Of a stretch of 64,000 nt of DNA, positions 35,833 through 45,877 are shown piece by piece (the first letter of the stretch is position 1; each line of letters begins with the position of its first letter). The position numbers and the translations under genes are program-made. Under the pieces are notes generated by a model that had not been told where the DNA came from, made no database searches, and saw only the letters and a program-made list of their open reading frames with translations. Source of the stretch: Reticulitermes speratus (lineage: Eukaryota > Arthropoda > Insecta > Blattodea > Rhinotermitidae); NCBI GenBank assembly GCA_021186555.1, contig JAJKFL010000004.1:12270779-12334778 (forward strand), given 5' to 3'.

Positions 35833-36535
35833 ACAAATTACACACCAACAAAATGCACTATTTTCACTTTATATTCTTCATTCTTCAACCCCTACGTATG
35901 TTTCGGCCTTTACAAGGTCATCATCAGGGGGCTCGTAAACTACTTTCACCTCACTAATGTTTTAACACCAACTAAATGCACTTTCTATTTTAAAAAAGAC
36001 CTAAGTAAGGTTTTCTTAAAACATCTGCATAACCCCTACATATGTTTCGGCTACAAAGAAGCCATCCTCAGGGGGTGTCAGGGGTCTTTGTAGCCGAAAC
36101 ATATGTAGGGGTTATACAAATGTTTTAAGAAAACCTTACTTAGGTCTTTTTTGAAATAGAAAGTGCATTTAGTTGGTGTTAAAATATTAATTAGTAAAAA
36201 ATGCACGGTGAAGTTAGAATAAAATACATTCACCTCACATCCAATGTTTTTGTCTGCTGTCTCATTTAGTCCAGTTTCATTGTCATATATATCACATTTA
36301 TATAGAATATCTTATATTTAAAATATATAAAAACAGACAATGACAAAGAAACTGGACTAAATGTGATAGCAGACAAAAATATTGGATGTGAGGTGAAACT
36401 AGTTTACGAGCACCCTGAAGATGGCCATATAAAGACCGAAACATATGTAGGGGCTGCAGAATAAAGTATATAAAGTGAACATATAGTGCATGTTGTTGGT
36501 AATTTGTGAATTGTAAAACAATGCACGGTGAAGAT
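35833..36535. mobile_element. foldback element FB2, interrupted by a second foldback
   Basis: The outer arms are 35,833-35,955 and about 36,388-36,513. They share TTCACAAATTACACACCAAC versus GTTGGTAATTTGTGAA, the hairpin ending CGAAACATATGTAGGGG, and GCTCGTAAACTA versus TAGTTTACGAGC. The tip TGCACGGTGAA follows at 36,522-36,532. A second foldback (35,955-36,228) sits inside, near the inner end of the left arm. Confidence 0.85.
35955..36228. mobile_element. inner foldback nested in FB2
   Basis: Arms of about 100 bp (35,958-36,058 and 36,087-36,188) are almost perfect inverses around a short centre at about 36,060-36,086. They include GACCTAAGTAAGGTTTTCTT and AAGAAAACCTTACTTAGGTC. The terminal motif TGCACGGTGAA is at 36,202-36,212. 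A 10-bp direct repeat TTCACCTCAC flanks it (35,945-35,954 and 36,229-36,238), consistent with a target-site duplication. Confidence 0.85.
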
Positions 36536-36594
36536 AATATAAAAAAATAAATACGAATAAGAAAATGTATAATAAAAATAAAATTCTTATGAAT

Positions 36595-39140
36595 TGTACA
36601 TGCAGGGGGACTTAGCACTTATTTAGTGTAAATGTAACTGTACATGCAGGCGGACTTAGCACTTATTTAGTGTAAATGTAATTGTACATGCAGGGGGACT
36701 TAGCACTTATTTAGTGTAAATGTAATTGTACATGCAGGCGGACACAGCACTTATTTAGTGTAAATGTAATTGTACATGCAGGCGGACTCAGCACTTATTT
36801 AGTGTAAATGTAACTGTACATGCAGGCGGACTCAGCACTTATTTAGTGTAAATGTAACTGTACATGCAGGCGGACTCAGCACTTATTTAGTGTAAATGTA
36901 ACTGTACATGCAGGCGGACTTAGCACTTATTTAGTGTAAATGTAACTGTACATGCAGGCGGACTTAGCACTTATTTAGTGTAAATGTAACTGTACATGCA
37001 GGCGGACTCAGCACTTATTTAGTGTAAATGTAATTGTACATGCAGGCGGACTCAGCACTTATTTAGTGTAAATGTAACTGTACATGCAGGCGGACTCAGC
37101 ACTTATTTAGTGTAAATGTAACTGTACATGCAGGCGGACTCAGCACTTATTTAGTGTAAATGTAATCGTACATGCAGGCGGACTCAGCACTTATTTAGTG
37201 TAAATGTAACTGTACATGCAGGCGGACTTAGCACTTATTTAGTGTAAATGTAATTGTACATGCAGGCGGACTCAGCACTTATTTAGTGTAAATGTAACTG
37301 TACATGCAGGCGGACTTAGCACTTATTTAGTGTAAATGTAACTGTACATGCAGGCGGACTCAGCACTTATTTAGTGTAAATGTAACTGTACATGCAGGCG
37401 GACTTAGCACTTATTTAGTGTAAATGTAATCGTACATGCAGGCGGACTCAGCACTTATTTAGTGTAAATGTAACTGTACATGCAGGCGGACTCAGCACTT
37501 ATTTAGTGTAAATGTAATTGTACATGCAGGCGGACTCAGTACTTATTTAGTGTAAATGTAATTGTACATGCAGGCGGACTCAGCACTTATTTAGTGTAAA
37601 TGTAATTGTACATGCAGGCGGACTTAGCACTTATTTAGTGTAAATTAACTGTACATGCAGGCGGACTCAGCACTTATTTAGTGTAAATGTAACTGTACAT
37701 GCAGGCGGACTCAGCACTTATTTAGTGTAAATGTAATTGTACATGCAGGCGGACTCAGCACTTATTTAGTGTAAATGTAATTGTACATGCAGGCGGACTC
37801 AGCACTTATTTAGTGTAAATGTAATTGTACATGCAGGCGGACTCAGCACTTATTTAGTGTAAATGTAACTGTACATGCAGGCGGACTTAGCACTTATTTA
37901 GTGTAAATGTAACTGTACATGCAGGCGGACTCAGCACTTATTTAGTGTAAATGTAACTGTACATGCAGGCGGACTTAGCACTTATTTAGTGTAAATGTAA
38001 TCGTACATGCAGGCGGACTCAGCACTTATTTAGTGTAAATGTAACTGTACATGCAGGCGGACTCAGCACTTATTTAGTGTAAATGTAATTGTACATGCAG
38101 GCGGACTCAGCACTTATTTAGTGTAAATGTAATTGTACATGCAGGCGGACTCAGCACTTATTTAGTGTAAATGTAACTGTACATGCAGGCGGACTTAGCA
38201 CTTATTTAGTGTAAATGTAACTGTACATGCAGGCGGACTCAGCACTTATTTAGTGTAAATGTAACTGTACATGCAGGCGGACTCAGCACTTATTTAGTGT
38301 AAATGTAACTGTACATGCAGGCGGACTCAGCACTTATTTAGTGTAAATGTAACTGTACATGCAGGCGGACTTAGCACTTATTTAGTGTAAATGTAATCGT
38401 ACATGCAGGCGGACTCAGCACTTATTTAGTGTAAATGTAACTGTACATGCAGGCGGACTTAGCACTTATTTAGTGTAAATGTAATTGTACATGCAGGCGG
38501 ACTCAGCACTTATTTAGTGTAAATGTAACTGTACATGCAGGCGGACTTAGCACTTATTTAGTGTAAATGTAACTGTACATGCAGGCGGACTCAGCACTTA
38601 TTTAGTGTAAATGTAACTGTACATGCAGGCGGACTCAGCACTTATTTAGTGTAAATGTAATCGTACATGCAGGCGGACTCAGCACTTATTTAGTGTAAAT
38701 GTAATTGTACATGCAGGCGGACTCAGCACTTATTTAGTGTAAATGTAATTGTACATGCAGGCGGACTTAGCACTTATTTAGTGTAAATGTAATCGTACAT
38801 GCAGGCGGACTCAGCACTTATTTAGTGTAAATGTAACTGTACATGCAGGCGGACTCAGCACTTATTTAGTGTAAATGTAATTGCACATGCAGGCGGACTC
38901 AGTACTTATTTAGTGTAAATGTAATTGTACATGCAGGCGGACTCAGCACTTATTTAGTGTAAATGTAATTGTACATGCAGGCGGACTCAGCACTTATTTA
39001 GTGTAAATGTAACTGCACATGCAGGCGGACTCAGCACTTATTTAGTGTAAATGTAACTGCACATGCAGGCGGACTCAGCACTTATTTAGTGTAAATGTAA
39101 TTGTACATGCAGGCGGACTCAGCACTTATTTAGTGTAAAT
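36595..39140. repeat. 44-bp minisatellite array, 2.5 kb
   Basis: About 58 units of GGCGGACTCAGCACTTATTT then AGTGTAAATGTAACTGTACATGCA. Sites vary as CTCAG/CTTAG and AACTG/AATTG/AATCG. The rare AATCG form lies at 37,164, 37,428, 37,999, 38,395 and 38,659. The two 264-bp intervals (37,164-37,428 and 38,395-38,659) carry nearly the same order of six variants, so a block was duplicated. The unit is palindromic in part (AAGTGC versus GCACTT). Confidence 0.97.
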
Positions 39141-39169
39141 GATACACGCATTTCCAGTTAGTGTATTAA

Positions 39170-39300
39170 AACAATATAGCCAGCAGAAGAAACGTAGGTC
39201 GACCAAGGTAAAGATGGAGAGACCAACAACTACGAAGACGGAACAAGTCTGAAAATGGCTTGTATCCTGTTGCAGATGGAGATGTTGCTGAATCAAGTTC
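39170..39300 (+). mobile_element. LINE tail remnant of uncertain family
   Basis: The frame beginning 39,188 reads RNVGRPR, a stop, then RWRDQQLRRRNKSENGLYPV. Basic GRPR/RW blocks of this type end many LINE reverse transcriptase frames. One in-frame stop and no upstream domain make it a dead fragment. Confidence 0.5.
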
Positions 39301-39574
39301 CTGACGGAAAACTGTGACTGTAACGTTATGTCAATATTGTGAGGGAAGAACTGAACAGAAATGGATCAGGTCAATTTTCGGGCTTTAGACAAAAAAAAAG
39401 AATTGGTAAATTGGGGTTTAATTACTTGGTTACTTGAGTCTTAAGTACTTCGATGGGAGACGGTTGAGTAGTCTTTCAAAGAATAAAATTCGCCTATCGA
39501 TTAGGCAAATATCCGGTTTCAAAATCAAAATCACAGCACACATAACCGTAACAACTACAACTTCCGGTCTGCAT

Positions 39575-39645
39575 GCTATTCATTCTTGTTATCACCTAAT
39601 CCCTGTCCCTATCCTCAGCTTAAGTTGTACCATTGAATCAATGCA
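39575..39645 (-). mobile_element. LINE-J fragment next to repeat X copy 2
   Basis: CCCTGTCCCTATCCTCAGC then TTAAGTTGTACCA matches the LINE-J piece at 1,370-1,425 (CCTGTCCCTATCCTGAGCC, TTTAAGTTGTACCA), in the same position relative to repeat X. Confidence 0.6.
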
Positions 39646-39836
39646 GGTCCGAGGCTTTGTTGAATGATTCGCAACTTGGTAATGTTTTACGGTGAGGAGT
39701 CGTTAGCACCTCGCCCAACCCCCAAGCTGAAGGACCACCACTTGTCGGCTGTTCGCGACTGCTTATTCAATGTATTTGCAGCTACTCTCCATATCTGCAG
39801 GCCGTTCCTCCATCCGCAACCTGAGGACGCGCTATG
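39646..39836 (+). mobile_element. dispersed repeat X, copy 2
   Basis: It matches copy 1 at 1,429-1,612 with moderate divergence. The plus frame reads MIRNLVMFYGEESLAPRPTP then ICRPFLHPQPEDALCRGDRD. It is flanked in the same order by LINE-J on the left and the 23-bp repeat on the right. Confidence 0.7.
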
Positions 39837-39912
39837 TCGTGGTGACAGGGACCCACTTATCATGGTGACAGGGACCGACTTATCGTGGTGACAGGGACCG
39901 ACTTATCGTGGA
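39837..39912. repeat. 23-bp minisatellite, short array at repeat X copy 2
   Basis: About three units of TGGTGACAGGGACCGACTTA, the same repeat as at 1,613-1,980. It ends at TTATCGTGGACCCGGCATTT. Confidence 0.9.
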
Positions 39913-40212
39913 CCCGGCATTTATAAATTGTTAATTTTTAAATTTTTATTTTATCTATTTTATTCCTATATTTTCCTCCCTTCTCCTTACTTTATTCCAT
40001 ACATGTTTTTCCATCAGTCTCACCTTCCTGCACTTGGCAGTGACTTAACCACCCGAGGCCAGTTTACCTAAGCACATCTCTAAGCTTACCAACGTTCTCT
40101 CTCTCTCCCCCTCCCTCACGCCGTTTCAACCCTACTGGCTGTCATCACGCCACTGATTACCAGTCACCGCCCACACCTTCCCCTACATAAACGGCATAAT
40201 GTCTTGCCGGCT
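39913..40212. other. low-copy stretch, no gene recognised
   Basis: An AT-rich start, then CT-rich DNA near 40,098-40,118. Nothing recognised. Confidence 0.4.
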
Positions 40213-40325
40213 TTCTTTTCTTGTTTGACTTCTTGAACCTTGAAGATGGGACAAATACGTTGTTTCGAAACGTCGATAAATAATTACCACTCGACGCTGC
40301 GTAATATCTCAGAAGAGGGCAGATC
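40213..40325 (+). mobile_element. H2 hairpin element
   Basis: CCTTGAAGATGGGACAAATA, TTTCGAAACGTCGATAAATA and ATTACCACTCGACGCTGCGT, then AATATCTCAGAAGA. The order and sequence agree with the copy at 56,320-56,432. Confidence 0.7.
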
Positions 40326-40466
40326 TCAACTCAATTGTTCCCCAAGTGGACACGCGTGTTTTTGAAAATAAGCTCTTCATATGCAGCCAAATTATTTGAT
40401 TTTGCATGTGCTCAGTTTCGGCACATTCCTGCAGTGTCCGCAACAACTTATGCTCTTCATCCGTCA

Positions 40467-40612
40467 CCCAAAACAGGATGGTGACCACTGTCCTTACGTG
40501 CTGCCAAAACAGGATGGTGACCACTGTCCTTACGTGCTGCCAAAACAGGATGGTGACCACTGTCCTTACGTGCTGCCAAAACAGGATGGTGGCCACTGTC
40601 CTTACGCGCTGA
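40467..40612. repeat. 36-bp tandem repeat, four units
   Basis: Four units of AAAACAGGATGGTGACCACT then GTCCTTACGTGCTGCC. The last has GGTGGCC and ACGCGCTG. It is unrelated to the 36-bp array at 27.6 kb. Confidence 0.93.
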
Positions 40613-41159
40613 TATAAATCGTAGGAGTAAACTGACACAGACAGGCAGGATAGTACGAAACACTGTTCTAAGTTCAATGATATGGCCACTGAGAACAGCT
40701 GAACAGTCAGCAATGCATGTGTCACGTGTCTACACTGACTGCTGCATTGCCGACACGCCCACTCAGCTGTTTACCACGACAGACGTGCACAAGCTTACGA
40801 GACAGTGCTCTGCGGACTGGCTTGATTTGTAATGGATTGTGCAACTGAGAAACCATCGACTGTGGAGTCTTCAGACTGCTGCTTACAAACGTGCTTGACA
40901 GTACACAAGCGGGCAAATACCATTGTCAAAACAGAGGAAGAAATTTTCGATGTCTGACCGATGAATAATGCCGCACAAAATTTGGAACACACTGTACAAA
41001 GTGTCACAAATTACTGTAAACAAATTAACGAAATAACTCACAGCAACAGAGTCTGTTTCGAGAAGCTGATAGTTTCCTGAGGGGGACGAGGTAACAGAGG
41101 AGTGGAGACGACTACATAACGAGGAGCTTCATGATCTGTACTGATCACCAAATATTATT
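40613..41159. other. low-copy stretch, no gene recognised
   Basis: Nothing recognisable. Confidence 0.4.
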
Positions 41160-41515
41160 CGGGTGATCGAATCAAGAATGAGATGGGCCGGACATATAGC
41201 ACGTAGAGGGAACGGGAAAGGTGCATACAGGGTTTTGGTGGGGAGACCTGACGCAAAGAGACCACTTGGAAGACCTAAGCGTAGATGGGAGGATAATATT
41301 AAAATGGGTCTTCAGAAAGTGGGGTGGGGAGGTATGGACTGGATTTATCTGGCTCAGAATAGGGAAGGTGGCGGGCTCTTATGAATGCGGTAATGAACCT
41401 TCGGGTTCGATAAAATGCGGGGAACTTTTTGACTAGCTAAGGAACTATTAGCTTCCAAGAAGGACTCGGCTCCACAGGATTGGTTGATTGGTTAGTTTCT
41501 TTGTTTGTTAGTTAA
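41160..41515 (+). mobile_element. LINE-J 3' end with the best-preserved tail frame
   Basis: An open frame of 73 residues (41,163-41,384) reads [20 protein letters not shown], then [20 protein letters not shown], then [12 protein letters not shown]. This is the basic C-terminal tail found downstream of the reverse transcriptase domain in many non-LTR retrotransposons. The 3' UTR holds AATGAACCTTCGGGTTCGAT, GACTAGCTAAGG and CTCGGCTCCACAGGATTGGT, and the tail is TTAG/TTTG-like. No reverse transcriptase domain lies upstream in this window, so the copy is 5'-truncated and cannot move by itself. Confidence 0.8.
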
Positions 41516-41850
41516 ATGGTGTCCCTGTTGGCCGAAAGTTCTGTATATTTTATGGGACCGGAAGGTCCATCACCGTGTTCACAACAGCTCGCTCCGCCTT
41601 CAGCAACACAAATTCAGTCCACGCCGTCCAATTGTATTTCCTTAAAATCAATTTCACTATTATCCTTCCATCTACATCTACGTCTTCCAAGCGGATGTTT
41701 GCCTCAGGTTTCCAAACCAAATCCTCCACACATTTCCCTTCTCTCCATGCGTGCTACATGCCCCAATAACCCCATTCTCCTCCATTTGACGCCGCGACTA
41801 TTACTTCGTGAGTTGATCAGATCATAAAGCTCATTAGGCACTAGCTTCAG
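41516..41850 (-). mobile_element. LINE-J 3' end, inverted and diverged
   Basis: The minus frame reads LLGHVARMERREMCGGFGLE, aligning with [20 protein letters not shown] of the neighbouring copy. The 3' UTR part on the plus strand (TTTTATGGGACCGGAAGGTC) matches TTTATGGAACCCGAAGGTTC at 1.3 kb. The copy lies tail-to-tail with the one at 41,160. Confidence 0.65.
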
Positions 41851-42383
41851 GTCTGATAACAGTAAGTAACAACAGGCCTGATGGTCATGAAAATGGTGCA
41901 TGATTTTACTGACAAACCCCACCTGGCAGGGGTAAACAAAATGTGGCAATGTCTATATACGTATTTCGTACAGCCAATGTACCCTGCCTTGTGCATATAT
42001 ATATACTCACGAATATAACAAAACAAACGCAAGTCTATGCATTACACACACTATTATAAAGTAATGAAAGACACGTGTGATTAAAATATATTTAACAATA
42101 CTTCTAATAATTAAAATTACAAATAGTGGAAATAAACAGTCAGCGCAGAAGGCGATTAATTTTGCTTGAAGTGTGCAAGAGAAGATCGCGACAAACAAGT
42201 TGTAAAGGAAACGGTTAGGAAAGAGTTTCGGATAAAGAATGGACATATGTAATGTGTAAATATAGTTTGAATTTGTGTCTTTGGTTACAAACAGGCAGAC
42301 GAGAAGACACTAAAACAGCTAGCAAAGAAAACTGAGTACAAATCCGTAGTTATAATTCAAACACAGTATTATGCCAGATCAGC
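41851..42383. other. AT-rich low-copy stretch
   Basis: Nothing recognisable. Confidence 0.4.
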
Positions 42384-42985
42384 GTGCACACCCAACACAC
42401 AAAGCACACATCAGACAGGCACACCACCACTAACGCACACTATCAGACAGGCACACCACCACACAAAGCACGCTACCACACAATGCATGCTACCACACAA
42501 GGCACACCCCACACAATGCACACCACCACACAAGGCACACCACCATACAAGGCACACCATCACACAAGGCACACCACACAAGGCACACCACCACACAATG
42601 CACAACACCGCACAATGCACACCACCACACAATGCACACAATCACAAAATGCACAACACCACACAATGCACACAATCACACAAGGCACACCACCACACAA
42701 CGCACACCACCACCTAACGCACGCCATCACACAAGGCACATCACCGCCTAACGCACACCATCAGACAAGGCACGCTACCACACAAGGCACACCACCACAC
42801 AATGGACAAATCAGACAAGGCACACCATCACACAAGGCACACCACCGCCTAACGCACACTATCAGACAAGGCACGCTACCACACAAGGCGCACCACCACA
42901 CAAGGCACACCACCACACAAGGCACACCTCAACCCAACGCACACCACCACACCACACCACACCACACCACACAGCTCACCTTCCG
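42384..42985. repeat. degenerate 17-18-bp tandem array, CA-rich
   Basis: About 34 units of ACACAAGGCACACCACC type with variants AATGCACA, TAACGCACAC and ATCAGACAGG. It ends in ACCACACCACACCACACCAC. A plus frame of 218 residues (THTTKAH-type repeats) runs through it by composition. Confidence 0.9.
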
Positions 42986-43394
42986 AGCACAGCTTTACAC
43001 CTCCCGGCTGCACGTTCGGCCATCAGTGTGCAGCCAGTAATGAATCAATTTTCTATTACCGACGTTGTACGCCATGTTTATTGGTAAAAATAATGACCAA
43101 CTGATGCGTTAAGTTGAAAGGGTTAGCACATGGTAAATTATCATATTAATTGATGCTGACATGGATTATCACGTATTAATTGAAAGTGTATCCTCTATAT
43201 CTGTAACACGGCTACTGGATAATTTGCAGCTCATATGCAGTAGGTAAACTGCCACTGCCATTAGAATGGGGAAGGGTAAATACAGTGTTGATGTTTTAAA
43301 AATGAGCAACAAACGTTTAAAGATGTGAGATTGTAAATTTAATAAATATGCAAATGACATATGTTGGACTGGACCACAGGGTGCGTGGACATTT
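42986..43394. other. low-copy stretch, no gene recognised
   Basis: Nothing recognisable. Confidence 0.4.
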
Positions 43395-43890
43395 TTATAT
43401 TCCTAACGGAGGGTTTTAGGCGCGTTCGCAAAATTGCGAAAATCGACTATTAGCTTCGTCACGTCTGTCTGTCCGTCCGCATGGAACAGCTCGGCTCCCA
43501 CTGGACGGATTTTCGTGAAATTTGGTATCTGAGTATTCTTCTGAAATATGTTAAGAAAGTTCAAGTTCCGTTAAAATCTGACAACAATAACGGTACTTTA
43601 CATGAAGACCTATGTACATTTATGATAATATCTAACTGAATTCTTCTTAGAATGAGAAATGTTTTAGAAAAATGTTGCAGAGAAAATCAAAACATACATT
43701 TTACGCTCAATAACTTTTTTTAAAGAAAAAGTACTGTTTATGAAATAATGTGGAAAAATATTGTAGAGTGCGATCTAGTGCTTCCTCTTTCAATTTCCAG
43801 AATCCTCTCTTTTCCTTAAGGTCATCCACACTCAGAATATGTAATAATTATTGCATTTCCAAGGCAACAATGGTTACGCGAACGCGCCTC
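43395..43890. mobile_element. dispersed element with GGCGCGTTCGC inverted ends
   Basis: The left tip is TTAGGCGCGTTCGCAAAATT and the right tip CGCGAACGCGCCTCAGTC, in inverse orientation. Inside are TCTGTCTGTCCGTCCGCATG and GACGGATTTTCATGAAATTT-like DNA (GGATTTTCGTGAAATTTGGT). A LINE-R scrap sits inside near the right end. One similar tip (TGGCGCGTTCGCGTAACTAC) occurs at 63,806. The family is not identified. Confidence 0.5.
43768..43829 (-). mobile_element. LINE-R scrap inside another element
   Basis: GTGCGATCTAGTGCTTCCTC then TTTCAATTTCCAG and TTAAGGTCATCCA match the LINE-R copies at 11.17 and 54.38 kb. Confidence 0.75.
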
Positions 43891-44177
43891 AGTCTTACGC
43901 TATACGTACATTGTCTGTCTTCTTCATAATTGTGAATGTATTTTCAATAATTTTAAAGTTTTCAGAAACTTCTTTTCCAGAAATAATCTTACCATTTTTT
44001 TGCAAACAATAATTTTAAAAAGTTTGTATTGTAAGAAAGTTATCATTTTTACAAGTCAGTCAGTACGTACTCACAGCCCACAACTGCATGTGTGCCACAT
44101 TGCATAACTGCAGGGCTCCTGATTATTCAGAAATGTATCTAAATAATGACAACTGATCACTGCTAAGGAATGGTGTA

Positions 44178-44352
44178 CAGCGCGGGTGTCCAACTCGCGG
44201 CTACTTTTCTAAACTCGATATATATATACTATAACAATTACACAATAATTTAGGCGGTGAGGTACACCACTTATTGTGATTTTTACACGTGCGGCCCGAG
44301 AACCAGCCCACAATGGGTGTGGCCCTTTGCCAGAAAACGTTGGACGCCCCTG
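44178..44352. mobile_element. hAT-like MITE
   Basis: The left end CAGCGCGGGTGTCCAACTCG and the right end (reverse complement) CAGGGGCGTCCAACGTTTTC form imperfect terminal inverted repeats. The inside has GCGGCCCGAGAACCAGCCCA. CAG-starting ends with GTCCAAC and a GGCCC-rich interior are typical of non-autonomous hAT elements. At 175 bp it is far too short to encode a transposase. I could not see a clear 8-bp duplication. Confidence 0.6.
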
Positions 44353-44670
44353 GCTTACAGTTTCCCCTGAAGACTTCGCCATTAAAATTTTTCGTGACAG
44401 GAAGTCAGAACAACGTTGCCACCACTAAGTCCAGTTGAACAAAAACACATTGATCGCTGACCACCATGACGTCACAATGTCACAAGGCTTGTTACACAAA
44501 TTACCATTCGATAGAATGCTTCGAGCAGAGGTTACGTTTGTCATGTCTGCTTTGGGCCATGTCATTACATAATGGTAATTGATTCCGGGACAAATTCACG
44601 CATTTATGTGCCAGATGATATCTCTAAGAAATTTGAAAATACTCTCAGAATGCAGTCCGTGTGAATAAAG
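44353..44670. other. low-copy stretch, no gene recognised
   Basis: Nothing recognisable. Confidence 0.4.
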
Positions 44671-44678
44671 AAATAAGC

Positions 44679-44901
44679 TTGTACGTTGTGTTCACCGTGC
44701 ATTTTGGTATCACTCAACAACCGCTAACAGAAACTTGACATGCATTGTGGTGTGTAAGTGGTGATACCAAGAGGATTAGTGACTGTTGAAGTGAACGTGA
44801 CCTTGAACCCCTGATGATGGCTGTATTGCAGCCGAAACATATGTAGGGTTATTGGACATGCTTAAGAAATAAAGTGCATTTGTTGGTTTAATTGCTGAAA
44901 T
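44679..44901 (+). mobile_element. foldback-family element with hammerhead-like hairpin
   Basis: It begins near GTTCACCGTGCATTTTGGTA (the terminal motif, inverse) and ends AAAGTGCATTTGTTGGTTTA. An 8-bp direct repeat AAATAAGC flanks it (44,671-44,678 and 44,902-44,909). An inner pair GGTATCAC/GTGATACC forms a stem. At 44,806-44,850 lies AACCC, CTGATGA, T, GGCTG-loop-CAGCC, GAA, ACATATGT, A, GGGTT, resembling a minimal hammerhead ribozyme. Confidence 0.7.
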
Positions 44902-44909
44902 AAATAAGC

Positions 44910-45282
44910 ATTCAGGGATAGTCGAAAAGAGGTGGTCCTCCAGCTTGGGAATTGGACAAGGGCTAAAATTCCCAAGTGTAAGAGAAATGGTACGTTACCG
45001 ATAGTTGGGTCAAGAGTTGTCGTAGGTATATTGCTAAATATGATAAAGAATTGTGTGTCAAAGAACTGAACTCAAAGAATGACGCTAGTTACTATATGTC
45101 TCAGTGTTTTGCAGCGTATTTCCAATTCTGATGTAACGATAGCATTTGTAAGGCGAAAGAGACAAGATGGTTGTCCAGCTTCTATCAAAATTCTGATATC
45201 GTTTTTGAACCCCTCTGTCTTGGGTACGGTAGCTGGCACGAATGAGGTGTGCTGTCTTATACTTGAGGAAACTCAGCGATGT
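44910..45282. other. low-copy stretch, no gene recognised
   Basis: Nothing recognisable. Confidence 0.4.
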
Positions 45283-45877
45283 ATCTTCACGTTATTTTCA
45301 CCGTACATTTTGATTCAATTAGCAGCATTATAACCAACAAATTCACTTTTGTATTTCTGTTACACTTTTACCCTACACATGTTTCGGCTGTGGTCCAGCC
45401 ATCATCACGGTACACCAGTAGGTTCACCTCACTGTCACCGGTTCATTTGGTATTATCACGTCATCACAATGTTTTGTAGCTTCTGTTCAGTTTCAAATGC
45501 AGCTGTGTTCGTCTTGCGTCAAAAGCTTGCGGTATAACACTGCGGGTTGCAGATCTGCCCGCAATTTCAAAAAAGTTTTTAACAATTTTAACACCTTTAA
45601 TGTTTTAACAACTACCAACCAGATACTGCTTCATATCTGCAACCCGCAGTGTTATACCTCGAGCTTTTGACGCAAGACGAACACAGCCTGCATTTGAAAG
45701 TGAACAGAAGCTACAAAACATTGTGATGACGTGATAATACCAAATGAACCGGTGACAGTGAGGTGAACCTACTGGTGTACCGTGATGATGGCTGGACCAC
45801 AGCCGAAACATGTGTAGGGTAAAAGTGTAACAGAAATACAAAGTACATTTGTTGGTTATAATACTGCTAATAAGGTA
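45283..45877. mobile_element. foldback element FB3, complete copy
   Basis: The left arm (45,318-45,552) and right arm (45,634-45,876) are inverted copies of about 240 bp, very similar, around an 80-bp loop (TTTCAAAAAAGTTTTTAACA). Each arm carries the hairpin GGCTGGACCACAGCCGAAAC. The left tip outside the arm is TTTTCACCGTACATTTTG. The same 60-residue peptide (MYFCYTFTLHMFRLWSSHHH...) is open in both arms and in the 4.5-kb copy only because the DNA is the same. Confidence 0.9.
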
